64,000 nucleotides of DNA from Phytoseiulus persimilis (GCA_037576195.1 CM075104.1:19174211-19238210), one strand, 5' to 3'; numbered from the stretch's first letter, positions 1 through 11,800 are shown. Notes: generated from the sequence alone by a model not told the origin. Program-made: numbers and translations.

Positions 1-35
1 AAAGAGGTTTACGGATTCTCTTGAGATCAGAAGAC

Positions 36-41
36 TTTATT
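36..41 (-). terminator. Polyadenylation signal AATAAA of the ZNFX1 homologue
   Basis: The minus strand reads AATAAA 72 nt after the stop codon, which predicts a short 3' UTR with cleavage near the window edge. It matches the canonical eukaryotic hexamer exactly, and its position fits the gene's end. Confidence 0.75.
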
Positions 42-113
42 TTTTCTCCGATCGTTCGAGCAGGATTCCAATCCACGGAAAATCCAGCCTCCAGTGAACC
101 GAGCTCTCGAATG

Positions 114-3100
114 CTAGTCCAAGTTGTCGTAATTGAAATTCCTCGGGTTGTACGCCTCAGACCACGCAGAGTGTCTTGCACCGTCCATGTCGGTAGCCAC
201 TCGGTTATCGCCTCGAAGCCTATGGCTCGTACCACCAATTACAGCATGGCATTCGTTACACTTCGCCACCTCCATCGCACCACCACAATCAGCTATGCAG
301 TACACGTGGCCGTTCGGACACTGATACCAATGACCTTGAGACAAGCCAACAGCTTTGAGAATCATTTTTCGTTCATCATCCGTGATGTTCAGGACGGCCC
401 TCCCATCTCTCTTCTTCGTCACCGCGGTCACTATTTCCTTGACTCTTCTGCGTTTCTCTTCAGTGTACCTCTCGAGAGATTCCACAACATCCATACAAGT
501 TTTCAAATCATCATCCTCTGGCCACTTCCGCAACGCTTCCAGTAAAATGCCGATGCTAGCGAATCTGCAACGGGTGAGAATGTTGATCACACGAATCTTT
601 GAAACTCCGGCGATCAACTTCAACATCGTGCCCCGTAGTGGGATCCGACAGAATTATATCTCGAACCGGGTGTTTTTCCGAAACAAGTTTTGTCTGGTCC
701 GAACCTCGTGATCTCGTCGAGAATGTCGTCAAATTGTTGTTCTCCGACCCGTTCATCCAAAGTACGCCGAAGTGCTCCTCGGAAATGACGCAATAAGGTC
801 TCAAATCCCGGTATCAATTGGCGGCTGACCAATTGCCTCTCTATTCGGCGAATGCTCTCAGTTACCTGCAACGAATCGCGTCACAGCATCAATTCTTGTC
901 CTCGAGTCTTCGTCAATGCATTCGATCTTCTTGCCCGAACGAAACAAGGGCCAACGGGAAGTTCTTGACTCTCTTCCCTGCTGTTATCGGAATCGAACGA
1001 AACTTACCGTGAGAATATTCGACCATTTGCTAAGAGTCGTCTGGTCCGGTCTTTTGAAAGACGTCACAATATGCTGCAAATCACTCAGGATAGGCTTCAC
1101 GAAGGATTCGCTGACTCCAAGACCTGCGAGCACTAACCTCAGCTGCCGTTGCAAGTCATCATGTTCTAGTTGGTTTCCTTCGCCCGTGCCGAAAACCTGG
1201 ATGGAATCAGTTCATCAGTCGCAGTCAGTGATCGAGAAGCTGAATGAATAGACGAGCAATCCACGAGCCCGGATTCTTACTTACCTTTGATTTGACAACT
1301 TCGATGAGATTCCGTTTCATATTTATGTGGTGCAGATAGCGATTAGTTTTCAAGACGGCAGCGGTGCAACTCGGACAGGAAATCCCACCCATACTGATTT
1401 CCTTACTTTCGAGGCACTGGTCGACCCACTGCTGCATAGCGGAAGACTCGATGATGTGACCGCAGTCAAGTGCGACGTAACGGGAGTCCTCCTCCTCGAA
1501 GCCGAACAGGACATCACAGACCTCATCATCACAGAGGCGACATTTTGTCGGACATTTGTCAGTGCAGTAACCGATGCAGTCGTGACCGCATTTGAGTTTC
1601 TTGGGACATGGCTCGGTGCATGGCTCTGTTGAACACTGTTCTGAGCAGAGCCTCGTGCACTTTTGATGAGAGCACTTTCGTGCGCATGGCTCAACGCATT
1701 TCACGCAGGGTTCTCCGCAGGTCCTATCACAATGAGAGTGCACGCACGAGTTCTCGCATTTTTGCATGCAGGGTGGGCAGACTCGGGAGCAGGGCTGCTT
1801 GCATACGTGTCCACAAATTAGTTTCTTCCCGCATTGACTCTGACAGAGCGAATGGAATCGGCCCTGGTAGCAGGAGCCACAAGACCCTGGAGGGGAAAGC
1901 TGGTCAGTCTAGGTTCTTGAAGCTTCGAGGCGCTAATGCGGCTTGAAAACAGCCGCTTCGTTTCCATGGCTAACGAACACCTCTGAGAAATTACGTCCAG
2001 GCGGCGCACTTGGAGGGGATCCCGCTCACCTTGACACACGTGGTCGCACTTCAGTAGAGATCCGCAGGGCTGCTTGCAATGCTCCGGAACTTCATCGGTG
2101 TTGTCCCGGAGATGACATTCCACCTCGACGCGATGGCCACACTTGGAATCCACCATAACTTTCCGTCGACATGAGTCCTGACAGGTCTGGGAGCACTTTT
2201 TGTCGCACATATGACCGCAGCGGAGGCGCTTTTCGCAGAGCTTCTGACAAGCGAGCTCTTCGCTGCCACAGAAACGCTGGAAACCAGATCCAGGAACTAG
2301 AGAATGTGACTGACCCAGACCCCAATAACCTCCCAAGTGAAAAGTACCACATCCTGCTCAGGCAAACTACAGGAAAACGATCGGAGAGGCCGTGTTTGCA
2401 GCCCCCCGCTCAGTATCCTGTCAAGTCTCACCTCAACTGCGTGACCGCAAGCGGGAATTGCAGTTCGGATGACCACCTTGCACATTCCACAGTCTTCTCC
2501 ACAGAGTTTCTTGCACTCGTGCCCACATTGCGGTAGCTTTCTGAGGCAGGGCTTGATGCACTTGAACTTGAGATCTTCATTACTGTAGATATGGCACTGC
2601 TTGGGACACGTGTGGCCACAATCCAAGCGATCCTCGCAAGGCCTGTCACAACCTCCTTCGGCGACTTTGAAAAAGTCGCTCGGTGCGTGGATCCTGGTTT
2701 CGTTCTTGTGCGTTTGGCATAGGAGTTTGAAGTGATCCCACACTGAATCACCAACAGACGCGAGGATGTTCTTGAACACCGGTGAGCGTTGCGCAATCAT
2801 TTCGAAGTTCCCCACACAGAAGAGACCGTGACGAGCGCGGGAAAAAGCCACGCAGATCTGACAACAAATTCGCGTTCAAGTTCCAGCGAGCAAAGCTAAC
2901 AACGTATCGGATCTCGAGAGGCCCGGCCCTCGCCAGGAATCGCTAAGCGAACTCACCCGGTTAATGGTACGCAGGAAACCGATGTTGCAGTCTTCGTTAC
3001 TACGAACGAAAGAGATGACCAGTATGTCGTTCTCTTCGCCTTGATAGTTGTCGACAGAAGTCACCCTGACGTCGTAGTTGAGCTCCCGCATTTTCTGCTT

Positions 3101-6100
3101 GATGAGGAACTGTTGTCCGGAGTACATGGCCAAGACCGTGATTTTATCGTAAGTGTAGCCGTGGACAACAAGATAGCGAACCAAGCCCACAACCATGTCA
3201 CATTCGAATCTGTTGGTTTTAGAACGGTTTTCCCCGTCGTGGGTCTCCAACTGAGAATGATTCATGAGTTGCAAATCCTGTGACATGCCCCTGACGTGCG
3301 GATAGTCATAGACGCTCTTCTCGCAGTCCAAGCTGGAAGACAAATGAGGGGAGTCTCAATCGGAGTGGGAATTGGTCAAATGAGTGTATCGAGCGGATAA
3401 GTAATCGCAGGAGATGATGAAAAGCCAACCTCGGATAAATGTGCGGAACGAGTAGCCGTACGAATTCGGGGCGCATACGATGTTGTAGCTTCAAGCGAAT
3501 GAACGGTATCCCATTTTTGACGAACCGCTCGAAAAGAGAAACGTCGAGATGGAAGTCTCTAGCCAATTTGTAACTCGAGGTAGCTGGTCTCAATTGCTGG
3601 TGATCCCCTGCGCGGAACGGAGCCCTTTCAATCGAGTATCGGGCTTTTGAATTTCGGTCGAAGTCGAACACCAGAAAAAATCTACGCATGATGAGACTGC
3701 GCGAAATGACTCACCGATCAGGATCACTTGCTTCGTTGAAGCACTCAGTGAGGTGACTATATGGGCTTCGAGAAGTTCAGCGGCTTCCTCCACAATGACA
3801 ACGTCGATGTCGAGCTTCTCGTAGAGATGCTTATATTTCGCGGCTCCAGTGGTGGTCATGCCTATCACCTCAGCTCCTTGTAGAATCAGAAGATCGGTCT
3901 CGGCTTCGAGCTCCTTCAAGGCCCGCATGGCCTCACTTCGGGATTCAAAACGACTTCGTTACTAAAGGAGGCGCTTCGGAATCGGAAACCGCCCACAAAC
4001 GGAAAAACTCCATATTGGGACCTTTCGGTCTGATCAAGTACCTGTACTCCTCCCGGTGGAGATCCGTTTTCTTATCAAGCTCTCTCATGTAGAGATTGTG
4101 CCAGTGGCGATAGAGATCCCAGCACTCTTCGTCCGTGAAATCTCGCAGTCTTTGCTTGTTCAACTTGTTCTGTAACATCTGGGCCGCTTCGTCGGTGAGT
4201 CGCGGCCGTTCGCTCATCGTCAGTTCGGATTCGATGAAAAGATCCAGACTCGTGGTTGCCTTGCTACCATGGAAACTCAGCAGGCCTTCCACGACGTCGA
4301 GCTGTTGAATGAGATATGGTTTTCTGGGATCTGGGTCACTCCCTCGGTCCTCTCGGAACCCACAGCCCAGGGGAGGCTGCGGGGATTTCTCTAACCTCAT
4401 CGAGTCTTACCGTGAGTTCATCTGTGTCCTTCTCGTCTACGAGCATGTCTTCTTCGTCACTCTGGATCTCTTCAGCCATCTCTTGGAGTTTATCGCGTTC
4501 TTCTGGGGATGGCTCCCCTTTCTTCGCGGCTTTGTTCGGCTTCGATTCCTGCGCCGCTTTTTCTGTGTGCGCTGTCGCCAGTCTTTCGATTCGGAGCCAA
4601 TCCATAACATCGCGTTTATTGCGGAAAATACCCCCACTGAGACTTTCGAGCTCGAAGTCCGGAATCAATTTCCTGTCGGTGGATACGAATATGATTTCGC
4701 CCGCCTCGATCTCTCGCTCCAGAGCTCGGGAATTGACGGATAACTTGAACCAACCCATAGGCCTTGTTCGAGATTCCTTGCAGATTATTTATTTCTTTGC
4801 GGAGTTGATTGATCCGGTAACGGTATTGTCTGGCGGTTCTGGCAGCGAGCTCTCTCTGCGCAACTACCGACTCTCGTCGCTTGAGTCTGAGCTCGGGAAG
4901 ACTGTACTGCACCATCTCCTCGTCCTTGCACATCCCTCCAACCCTAACGATCCTGGAGGAAAAACTGCGGATACCTGGAAAAACCAGAGCATCGATCGAT
5001 GGTACTGTCTGGAGTCGGTTTGCGCAGAATTTCTGAGGAATGCGACGAAGAGCTTCAGAGTGAGCGCATAATTTTCACCTCCGAGGAACTGATCCAGCGC
5101 GTGGTTCGTGTAGCAAACAACGAGGATGGGCTTCGTTGTGATGCGATTCAGGAGAAATGTTTCGACAATTAACAAGCCGACGAAAGTTTTCCCCGTTCCC
5201 GGCGGACCATGTATGAGACAGAGCTCGCGTGCGAACGCGCTCTGCACAGCGGCGTACTGGGCGTCGTCAAGCTTCGTATCCTTGAGCCGCGGCCAGTTGA
5301 GACTGTTTAAGACCTGCAAGTTTCCAAGGAGATGAGCGCCGACATCGCGAGAGAACCAGCGCAAGATCTTCCCTTATTGATCCTTCCGAGCTAGAGAAGC
5401 TACCTCAGTGTTAGTGTTACGACTGTCTCGCATGATCGGACTCAAGTTGATGCACATCCCTTTGGTGATGAATTGAGGCGGTACTACGGTTTTCTCGAGT
5501 TTCACGATGTATTTTTCCATTGGCACTAGGAGAGGGTCGATATCCTGGAGAACTTTCAAGTTATAACGATAGGCCTCGAACAATGCCGTGCTCTCAATGA
5601 CACTGTAGTTCTTCCCAGCTTCGAGATATTCCTCATCCTCTGGTCTGCAGCACTCCACGGAAAGACCGCCTGAGAGAAAACTTGTGGTAGTCTCTTTCGA
5701 ACCGCTCCGTGAGTATGCACGCCAAACACCCGAAGGTTCTCGACGCCAAACGACGGGGAATCCTCGACAGCCAACCCGCCCCTCACCTGTCTTAAGCATT
5801 GCGATGTTTCTCTGCGTGACGAACGCGAATATCATCGAAGCGAAGTCATCGCGGGATAATCCGATCACGGTACCGTTGACGAAACGCTTGGAGCGTTCCC
5901 AGTTCACCGATTGGTAGTCGCGTGGAGCGAGTTGGAGGGCAAACAGGAAAACAGAGTCCGTCAGCGCAGCCAACCGACCTCTGCAGGAGACGTTGAAGTA
6001 GTACCTCACGGAGTTCCCTCTGAGCTCCTTCTTCCTTCGGTGTGGTTCGAGACTGAGGTAGTTCTGAACGCCTTCGCGCAGAGGCGCAACGAAGTCCTCG

Positions 6101-7942
6101 CGGAGCAGCCGGAACTGGATATCGACGTAATGATACCCGTTGTCGTAGGGCCCTGTAACGATGAGGTCGCATCAGGTTGTCGGCATTGAGGACTCACGGA
6201 TCGACGATATTTCGGCTCCTGCTCACCGGCGATTATGTTCTCCCGAACGTATGGTTTCAGATCCTCCATATCCTCCATGGACGGAAAAATCTCGACTTCC
6301 CTATAGTCGTTGGGGGGCGATTCGTGCCCGGGATGATTCTCTATAACACCTACGGAGTAGAATCTCGATGGAGACAATCACTGGAGACAAGGAAGGGGTT
6401 GATTCATTGTGAGGGGAATGCGGTGCAGTAACTCACGTCTCGCAGCTGGTGTTTTCCGTCGCGATTCCACCTCAGCATTGCGGGCAGTCTCAACCTGGAA
6501 ATCATGAGAGAAATCGAGTACAGAGACCATAGTACTGCATGCCGTCGGGAGGACTGCGGGCTATCAGGACATACCTGGACTTCCAGCGACTCTATAATGT
6601 CCAGCAAATTGCCCTGGCCACTCTGCAATTTGCGCTGCAGAGATCCAACATGGGGCTTTACAATGGTTAAAAACACTTGTGCCACCTGGAACACGCCTCG
6701 CGGCATCATCGCACAGGCGTTCTGCGGGAAATACTGATTTATTCTCCGAATATTCACCCCACTTCGGAGGGCATACTCCCGTGTCGAAGAAATCAATTCC
6801 TCGCATTGCCCCTGACAATAAGTTTCTCAATTCCTTCCCTCAGACGGAACCCACCTGGTAGAGCTGCAGTGCGTCGCGAATTAATATTGCCAATCTCTCG
6901 CTCAACTCATTCAGCAGGAAAGCTACTGTTCCAAGAATATAGCCATGAAACTTCTCGAAATACTTGCGCAGGAATGCGAGAGTAACGTTCGGATTGGGGC
7001 TCTTGAGGCACTTTTCGAATACCTTGATTGCCACAACGATCTCATCCACTGTGGATCCGGCGAGCAGTTAATGGACGACATTTTTGTGGTTGGGAATGCT
7101 TTACTGGTCGAATCGACAGACAATAATCTCTCCGACCGCCCGGAGTCAACTCACGATCTGCGTAGTTCTTCTGCTCTAAGAGACAGCCCCAACCACGGTT
7201 CAGCTCGAGCTCCATAATCAGATCCCTCGGTGGGCACCTCAGGAGTTCGTTGAGCTTAGTCTTTGTTATGAGGAACAAATCTGCGAAAATAAAGCTCCTT
7301 GGAATTCCTCATCTGTACGCTCGAAGCAAAAATCGAATTCAGGAACCTCTACGGGCCGAACCCCATCTACCTCGGCGTTGAGTCGTCGGGGGTCGCCGTG
7401 TTTCGGCCTGCGCGTGGTCATACGGATGGCTCCGCTGCTGAGATTCATCTTCATCATCTCGGCGTCTCCAGTTGGAACTCGATTCTGATTCTCGACGGCC
7501 AACTCGGCCGGTGCCGGCTCTGACCCTGTTCTGACTGTTTTGGTGCCGACCTCTTCCTCGGTGCTGCCCATCGTTGCGGCCTCTCGGAAATCCCCTAAAG
7601 ATTTCCAGAGGAATGATTGATTCGAGAACGTTCGAGACATACCCTCCGACCGGCACGTGACGACACCTGTGCCCAACTGGACACGATCAGCGAGGCTGAA
7701 GGGCGGCGATTCGGATTCAGCGAACCGAGTTCAAGAATCAAGTTGGAGTCTTTCCGCCCTTTTCTCGGTGCCACTGGATCCGCAAGTGACCGGGAATGTC
7801 ATCCAGCGCTCGAATCGCAGGAAGTAAAATAAGTTTGGATGCTCCGCAGATACCAACACTGGGATAATATGATTGTGGGAGGGAGCGCTGAATCTGGGAG
7901 CCACAGTCTCAATAACGACTTCACAAACCTTTGATTATTCAT
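114..7942 (-). CDS. ZNFX1: ZNFX1 homologue: NFX1-type zinc finger RNA helicase, 22 coding exons, 1808 aa
   Basis: Exons read from the sequence, in transcript order: 7942-7929, 7594-7371, 7280-7155, 7048-6855, 6811-6575, 6494-6437, 6349-6227, 6152-5787, 5669-5404, 5313-5079, 4974-4868, 4776-4411, 4301-4042, 3935-3715, 3607-3430, 3332-2957, 2857-2432, 2276-2030, 1886-1285, 1196-1008, 865-705, 564-114. All introns are GT-AG, every junction keeps phase, and the sum is exactly 1809 codons including the TAG stop. Domains by residue: Arg/Gly-rich start 1-80; helical region about 122-265; helicase core about 537-1130; NFX1 cysteine array about 1187-1465; RING-like pair 1482-1514; RZ finger about 1732-1772. 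Known members bind RNA and act in small-RNA inheritance (nematode ZNFX-1) or antiviral sensing (vertebrate ZNFX1); which applies here is unknown. The ATG exon of 14 nt was chosen because it is the only nearby ATG whose phase fits the next acceptor. Least certain are that exon, the 91-nt intron 4777-4867 and the weak donors at 3430 and 705. Confidence 0.93.
225..347 (-). other. C-terminal RZ-type zinc finger of the ZNFX1 homologue
   Basis: The last exon encodes GHWYQCPNGHVYCIADCGGA followed by a CxxC pair and an AVIGG turn, then an MDGARHSAWS tail. This is the RZ (ZNFX1/RNF213) zinc finger signature, with four Cys and one His in canonical spacing. The protein stops 36 residues beyond it at a TAG (116-114). 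The domain is the strongest single family identifier in the window. Confidence 0.93.
1369..1467 (-). other. RING-like cysteine cluster after the NFX1 array
   Basis: After the sequence DVLFGFEEEDSRYVALDCGH there is a second Cys pair, CPSC, about 30 residues later (about residues 1482-1514). Vertebrate ZNFX1 has the same arrangement: an acidic FGFE stretch, an xCxHI pair, then CPIC. It looks like a partial RING-type zinc site. Whether it has ubiquitin-ligase activity cannot be judged from sequence. Confidence 0.7.
1516..2650 (-). other. NFX1-type cysteine-rich zinc finger array of the ZNFX1 homologue
   Basis: About 280 residues carry tandem Cys/His repeats of the NFX1 kind, such as CGHTCPKQCH, CGHECKKLCG, CGHMCDKKC, CGHVCKQPC and CGHDCIGYC, spread over exons 17-19. 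The array follows directly after helicase motif VI, as in the family. Such arrays bind zinc and are thought to contact nucleic acid or partner proteins. All repeats are open and undamaged, which argues against a pseudogene. Confidence 0.93.
2819..5313 (-). other. SF1 (UPF1-like) helicase core of the ZNFX1 homologue
   Basis: Motifs visible in order: Walker A GPPGTGKT (about residues 572-579); Ia-like LVVCYTNHALDQF (600-612); a linker with GMTTTGAAKY (884-893); Walker B IVEEAAE (906-912); GDHQQLRP (933-940); VDNYQGEEND (1085-1094); and the Arg-finger motif ICVAFSRARHGLF (1118-1130). The catalytic lysine and the acidic Walker B pair are intact, so ATP hydrolysis and RNA unwinding are expected. 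The part between motifs Ia and II is a long, charged, poorly conserved insertion (about 640-860), as in other ZNFX1 proteins. The core spans exons 10-17. Confidence 0.93.
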
Positions 7943-8421
7943 CTGCTGCTGAAACTGCAAGGTTGAGTCCGTGTTAGAACTCGTAAAGTGTGTTCCATTC
8001 GACTGGATTCGGGAGCTTGGCAGCGAAATGTGTCCTATCGCTAGCAGAATTCTTGGCGACTCGGCCGTCGATTGTAGATTGAAACCGCGCAGATACCCTG
8101 TCTAATCCGCAATTCCACGATGACACCAAGAGTTCGGCAGATCTTTCACTGGACCCGGACCTCGCGCGAGAGCCACAAAATCAGTTGGGAGAACATTAGA
8201 ATATCAAGGACCGCGACAGCAACAGAATGAGCTACCTGCTTCCGAAAAATCATTAAAACACCCGAAGGGCTTGCCCGCTACCCCAAAAATATTTATATAA
8301 TCGGGCTGCTCCACGAGGATTCAACTACTCTTAACACTATGGAGGTTGACCGCTCGTTGCTGTCGTGATGTTCTCATTATTCTGATCGGAGAGCCCGGAA
8401 ATCAGTTGTTGGAGTAACAGT
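7943..8421. promoter_or_regulatory. Intergenic stretch upstream of ZNFX1; TATA-like box on the plus strand
   Basis: No open frame of note. On the minus strand, an acceptor-like pyrimidine run ending in CAG lies 12 nt before the ZNFX1 ATG, so a non-coding 5' exon may lie further upstream. On the plus strand, TATATAA at 8294-8300 lies about 120 bp before an ATG at 8422. The spacing fits a divergent promoter region, but this rests on short consensus matches only. Confidence 0.3.
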
Positions 8422-8712
8422 ATGACTTACCTACAGAAAGAGAGCCGGGAAAGTTCTCATGTGATCGTTCCCCGACCGGAGTCTCAAATGTTGTATCGGG
8501 AAGGGTTGAACCTTCGATCAAAGTTTAAAAATAGCTCTCCCAGTTCAACTTCCGAACTCTTCGAACGTTTCGGCGACTGTGAGTCACCGGCTTTCGGAAA
8601 GAGAGACGAATGTGATGCGCCCTGTCGCTGCTCCACCGTCAACAAGATCCAAGAAAGTCGTCGATTCTCTCGAAACTCGCTCAGAACCTTGGTCGATATC
8701 AGCGTTGTCTGA
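8422..8712 (+). CDS. Candidate small ORF divergent from ZNFX1 (unrecognised, 96 aa)
   Basis: An ATG at 8422 opens 96 codons with a protein-like mix: charged N-terminus, then Ser-rich, then a Cys cluster near residues 68-80. It lies about 130 bp after a TATA-like box. A consensus donor (GTGAGT) at 8580 would end a first coding exon after about 53 residues, and the other plus frame is then open to 8806. I recognise no family. Open frames of this length are expected by chance in 64 kb at this base composition, so this is only a candidate. Confidence 0.18.
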   Translation: MTYLQKESRESSHVIVPRPESQMLYREGLNLRSKFKNSSPSSTSELFERFGDCESPAFGKRDECDAPCRCSTVNKIQESRRFSRNSLRTLVDISVV

Positions 8713-8806
8713 TCGTGTTCAGTGGATATCAGACACCACGAAATACCAGGATCTCGTGAGGGATATGTTTTCTTCGCGTTCCCAAGAAACTGATTTGGCG
8801 CACTAA

Positions 8807-11800
8807 TCGAGTGCGCGAAATCGGAAACGGGAGAACTTTCGAAAATTCCGACAGGACGGCGTCGTGAGGATTCGTGAGACAATCTTTACCGTCTCTCCTT
8901 TCGATAGTTTCACTTTCACTTTCTCATTTCTCTCTTCGAAATCGGATCTGGGGGAACGAAACCTCAATGCTTGAACGAAAATGTTCGTTCTGCTCGTTGT
9001 CATATCGAGTCTGAGAAATTAAACTTTTGTGGTTGTCGCTAGTATGATGAAGCGGGCGTAATGACGAGCTGGAAACATGTTTTGGGCTTCATAGAGAAGC
9101 GACTGATGAGGCTGACTCGTCTGCGTATCCACAAACTCAACCACTCGCGACTTGTGGTGAGGATCGAATATCAAGGTTCACTCAAAATAGAAATAATAAC
9201 GGATAATGGCGCTCTATCGGTCTTGTTATCTTTCTTTCCGGGCAAACATTCAAATTAGATATCTGGACATTACCGAGAGCATCAACGGACGTGGCTCACG
9301 TACAGCCGTACAGAAGCTGAGAGCAGATATCTTAAAAACGAAAAACGAAGGACCTTGTTCACGCTGTGGTCCAAGATCCTCCTTCAGAACATTCATCCAT
9401 CGTGCCGCCGAACGGATGACGCGGGTAGGGTAGGTTTCTAATCAGCATGCGATAGACACAGTAATAAGTGGGACATGGAAGTTGATGGATTTATTCCATC
9501 AATCGCTTGAGAGTCATCTGGTGCTATGTCGGGGTGATTCCGAAAGAACACCTAGACTTCCAGGATCTCGTAATAGGTGTGTTCGAACGTTGCTCGTGGA
9601 GCCGCGTGTTCGCATGAATTTCTTCGAGCCGAGTAGCTTTTCCTGCTTCGGAGCGCGTCTCCTGCAGACGCACGGAGACTTATTACGTGTTGTTAGCAGC
9701 TGACATCGTTTTCATCGAAGTGTTACTGAACTATACCCATCGGATCTGTTTGTGTCGCATATGGATTGCGAATACGGAGGATAGAATACTTCGAATGGAG
9801 AAAAGCGGTGTGCGCAGCTTTTCCAGTTTCTGCTTCGAGCTTCACTCGCGCCCCTTCCTTTCCTGTTAGAAACCTTCGAGTAATTTCAATCCCGCAGTGC
9901 CTCATCTATTGTGATGGGGTTAGAGTCATCGACTTTCGGAAGCAGTGCTGTGAAAAAACACCTTTTGGAGCGGAACGCTCCTCAATCCCCTCCGCACAGG
10001 GACCAGCATGACTGCTGACATGCTCCCGGCGGGTTCCATTGACGGCTCGCGGGCTAGAGATTTTTAGTCGGATTTCAATTTGAAAGAGTACTCTGAATAA
10101 TCGTCTGTTCAGCCATTCCGTACTTCCATGCGTGCGATCATTGGTGTGACTGACCACGCTCGTGCTATGGTTGGATGAAATCGTAACGACGTGCGGTCAA
10201 GAAGACCGACGGACGACGTGCGCTCCCTGTGCGAGTAACACTAGAAAATCCGCGGAGTGTGTTCGCGACCCGCGGTTCGACCCGGAGCAGGGTGGAAAAT
10301 TCGCGGGAAAAGCCGGCCGACGTCGGCTCTGTAGTGAGACGATCTCGTTGCGCTCTTCAACTCGGACCCCGGCCGAGTGAGTTCATCATTGAAAGATTTC
10401 CCATATCGCACCGTATCGGACCAACTCAGCTTCCTGTCACGAACAACAGACCACGGGCGAAGATCGAAACTGTTGGTGCTAATATCATAGTCGACTCGGT
10501 TCCATAGTGCGCATAAGTTTGCTTGATGGTCGAGGATGAGTGAGTATTTACTCTCCACGTAGCTCACTCTTGTTCATGCTTTACTCGTCGCCGTCAGCCC
10601 CGAGCAGAGGGAGGATCCGCTCGGTTGGTCGACGGCAGCAGGAACCGCGGCACCAACAGAGTAAAAACTTTGACAATAGCTTCTCCTCTTTGATTCGCTT
10701 TGAAAAGCAATCCAGCCGGCAGCCTGAATTGAATATCAGAAGCAGCAGCTTGCTGTAACGTCGTCGTTCTTTGGATGAATGTATCTGAATTCTACTTCAA
10801 TGGAGGAGCTGCATCCGATACTCAACGTGCATCAGCTTTGTTCAAGCTAAAAACCGAGCCTGGTGGGTGGCGTCAACTTGCGTAATCGTCGGGAAGATCC
10901 AAAGAATGAGCTCCTGATCAAAACAGTGTCCCTTCCGCAAGCCGGTAGCGCATCATCTGAGAACAGGGCTCTCTGGAACATGGGGAATATAGCCATCTGA
11001 GAACTCGTGGGGGAATGCCAGTGTCCTCCTCTGAGCTGCGGAGCATTCGTCCCGCCAGAACGCAGTCGCTGAGAAAATAGTTCGATTCGAACACAATCAA
11101 GATGATTAGTTAACATGATTCCTCAACTCTCACGTACCACTCGAGTGTACGATAATTACGAGAAGCAACCGAATTTCGTTGACAGTTGTTATTCGACACC
11201 TCTCGAACTTCCCGGGGGAGAAATTTCTCCCCCCCCCCCCCCCCCCCCCCCCAACGAAACATACCTCGCATGCGAGTCGGAGCTTGAAAGTATCATTTCG
11301 GAGCCATTCTCTTGGATTCTACGCGTCCGCTGGCTAGCCAGGCCTCGTCACCGGATACCTGTGGGACGACTGAGGGGAGTATTTCGATATTCGGGGGCTT
11401 CTTGCTCCTCATGGTTGCAAGCAGCTCGTCGGAGGCCTAGGGTTCGTGCAGCAATGAGCGATTCGAGAATACGAGGAACAATGACTGGAGCGCTCTGAAA
11501 AGTTTAAATCCATCTCGCTTGTTGCCATCGACTGGAATCCCGCAAGGAGCGGGAGAGTCGTCAGCTGTAGAGCAGATTCCGGGCCTGCTGCTTTTCCTGA
11601 ATAATTTGCTTGCTCAGCAGATACCCGGTTTCAATTAAAGAGTTAATCCGACTGCAAACGAATGGCCAATGTGTTCTAAAGGATCAAGGATTTACCAAAG
11701 CGGGGAATAACGAAAAGGAATGGCTCGGATCGGGACGAAAGTTCTGCGAAAACAATAGATTGAGCCGATCAAGTGTCGGTGAGATCCGATCGAGATAGGA

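Noticed and set aside
564-704. Splicing ZNFX1 exon 21 to an acceptor before 597 (CAAAG at about 597)
   Set aside because: The phase does not match. The acceptor CCCGTTGCAG at 565-567 gives a 140-nt intron in phase and a natural continuation.
7266-7570. Acidic alternative frame over ZNFX1 exon 2 as the main reading frame
   Set aside because: It would need a 38-nt intron to continue. The Arg/Gly-rich frame joins exon 3 in phase through a normal 90-nt intron and resembles the family's N-terminus.
114-7942. Many long plus-strand frames opposite ZNFX1 (for example 4316-5071, 251 codons)
   Set aside because: These are antisense shadows of the helicase gene; they lack motifs, while the minus strand carries the conserved domains.
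10270-10290. GGTTCGACCC B-box match in CGCGGTTCGACCCGG
   Set aside because: The T-stem pairing fails and no cloverleaf can be built.
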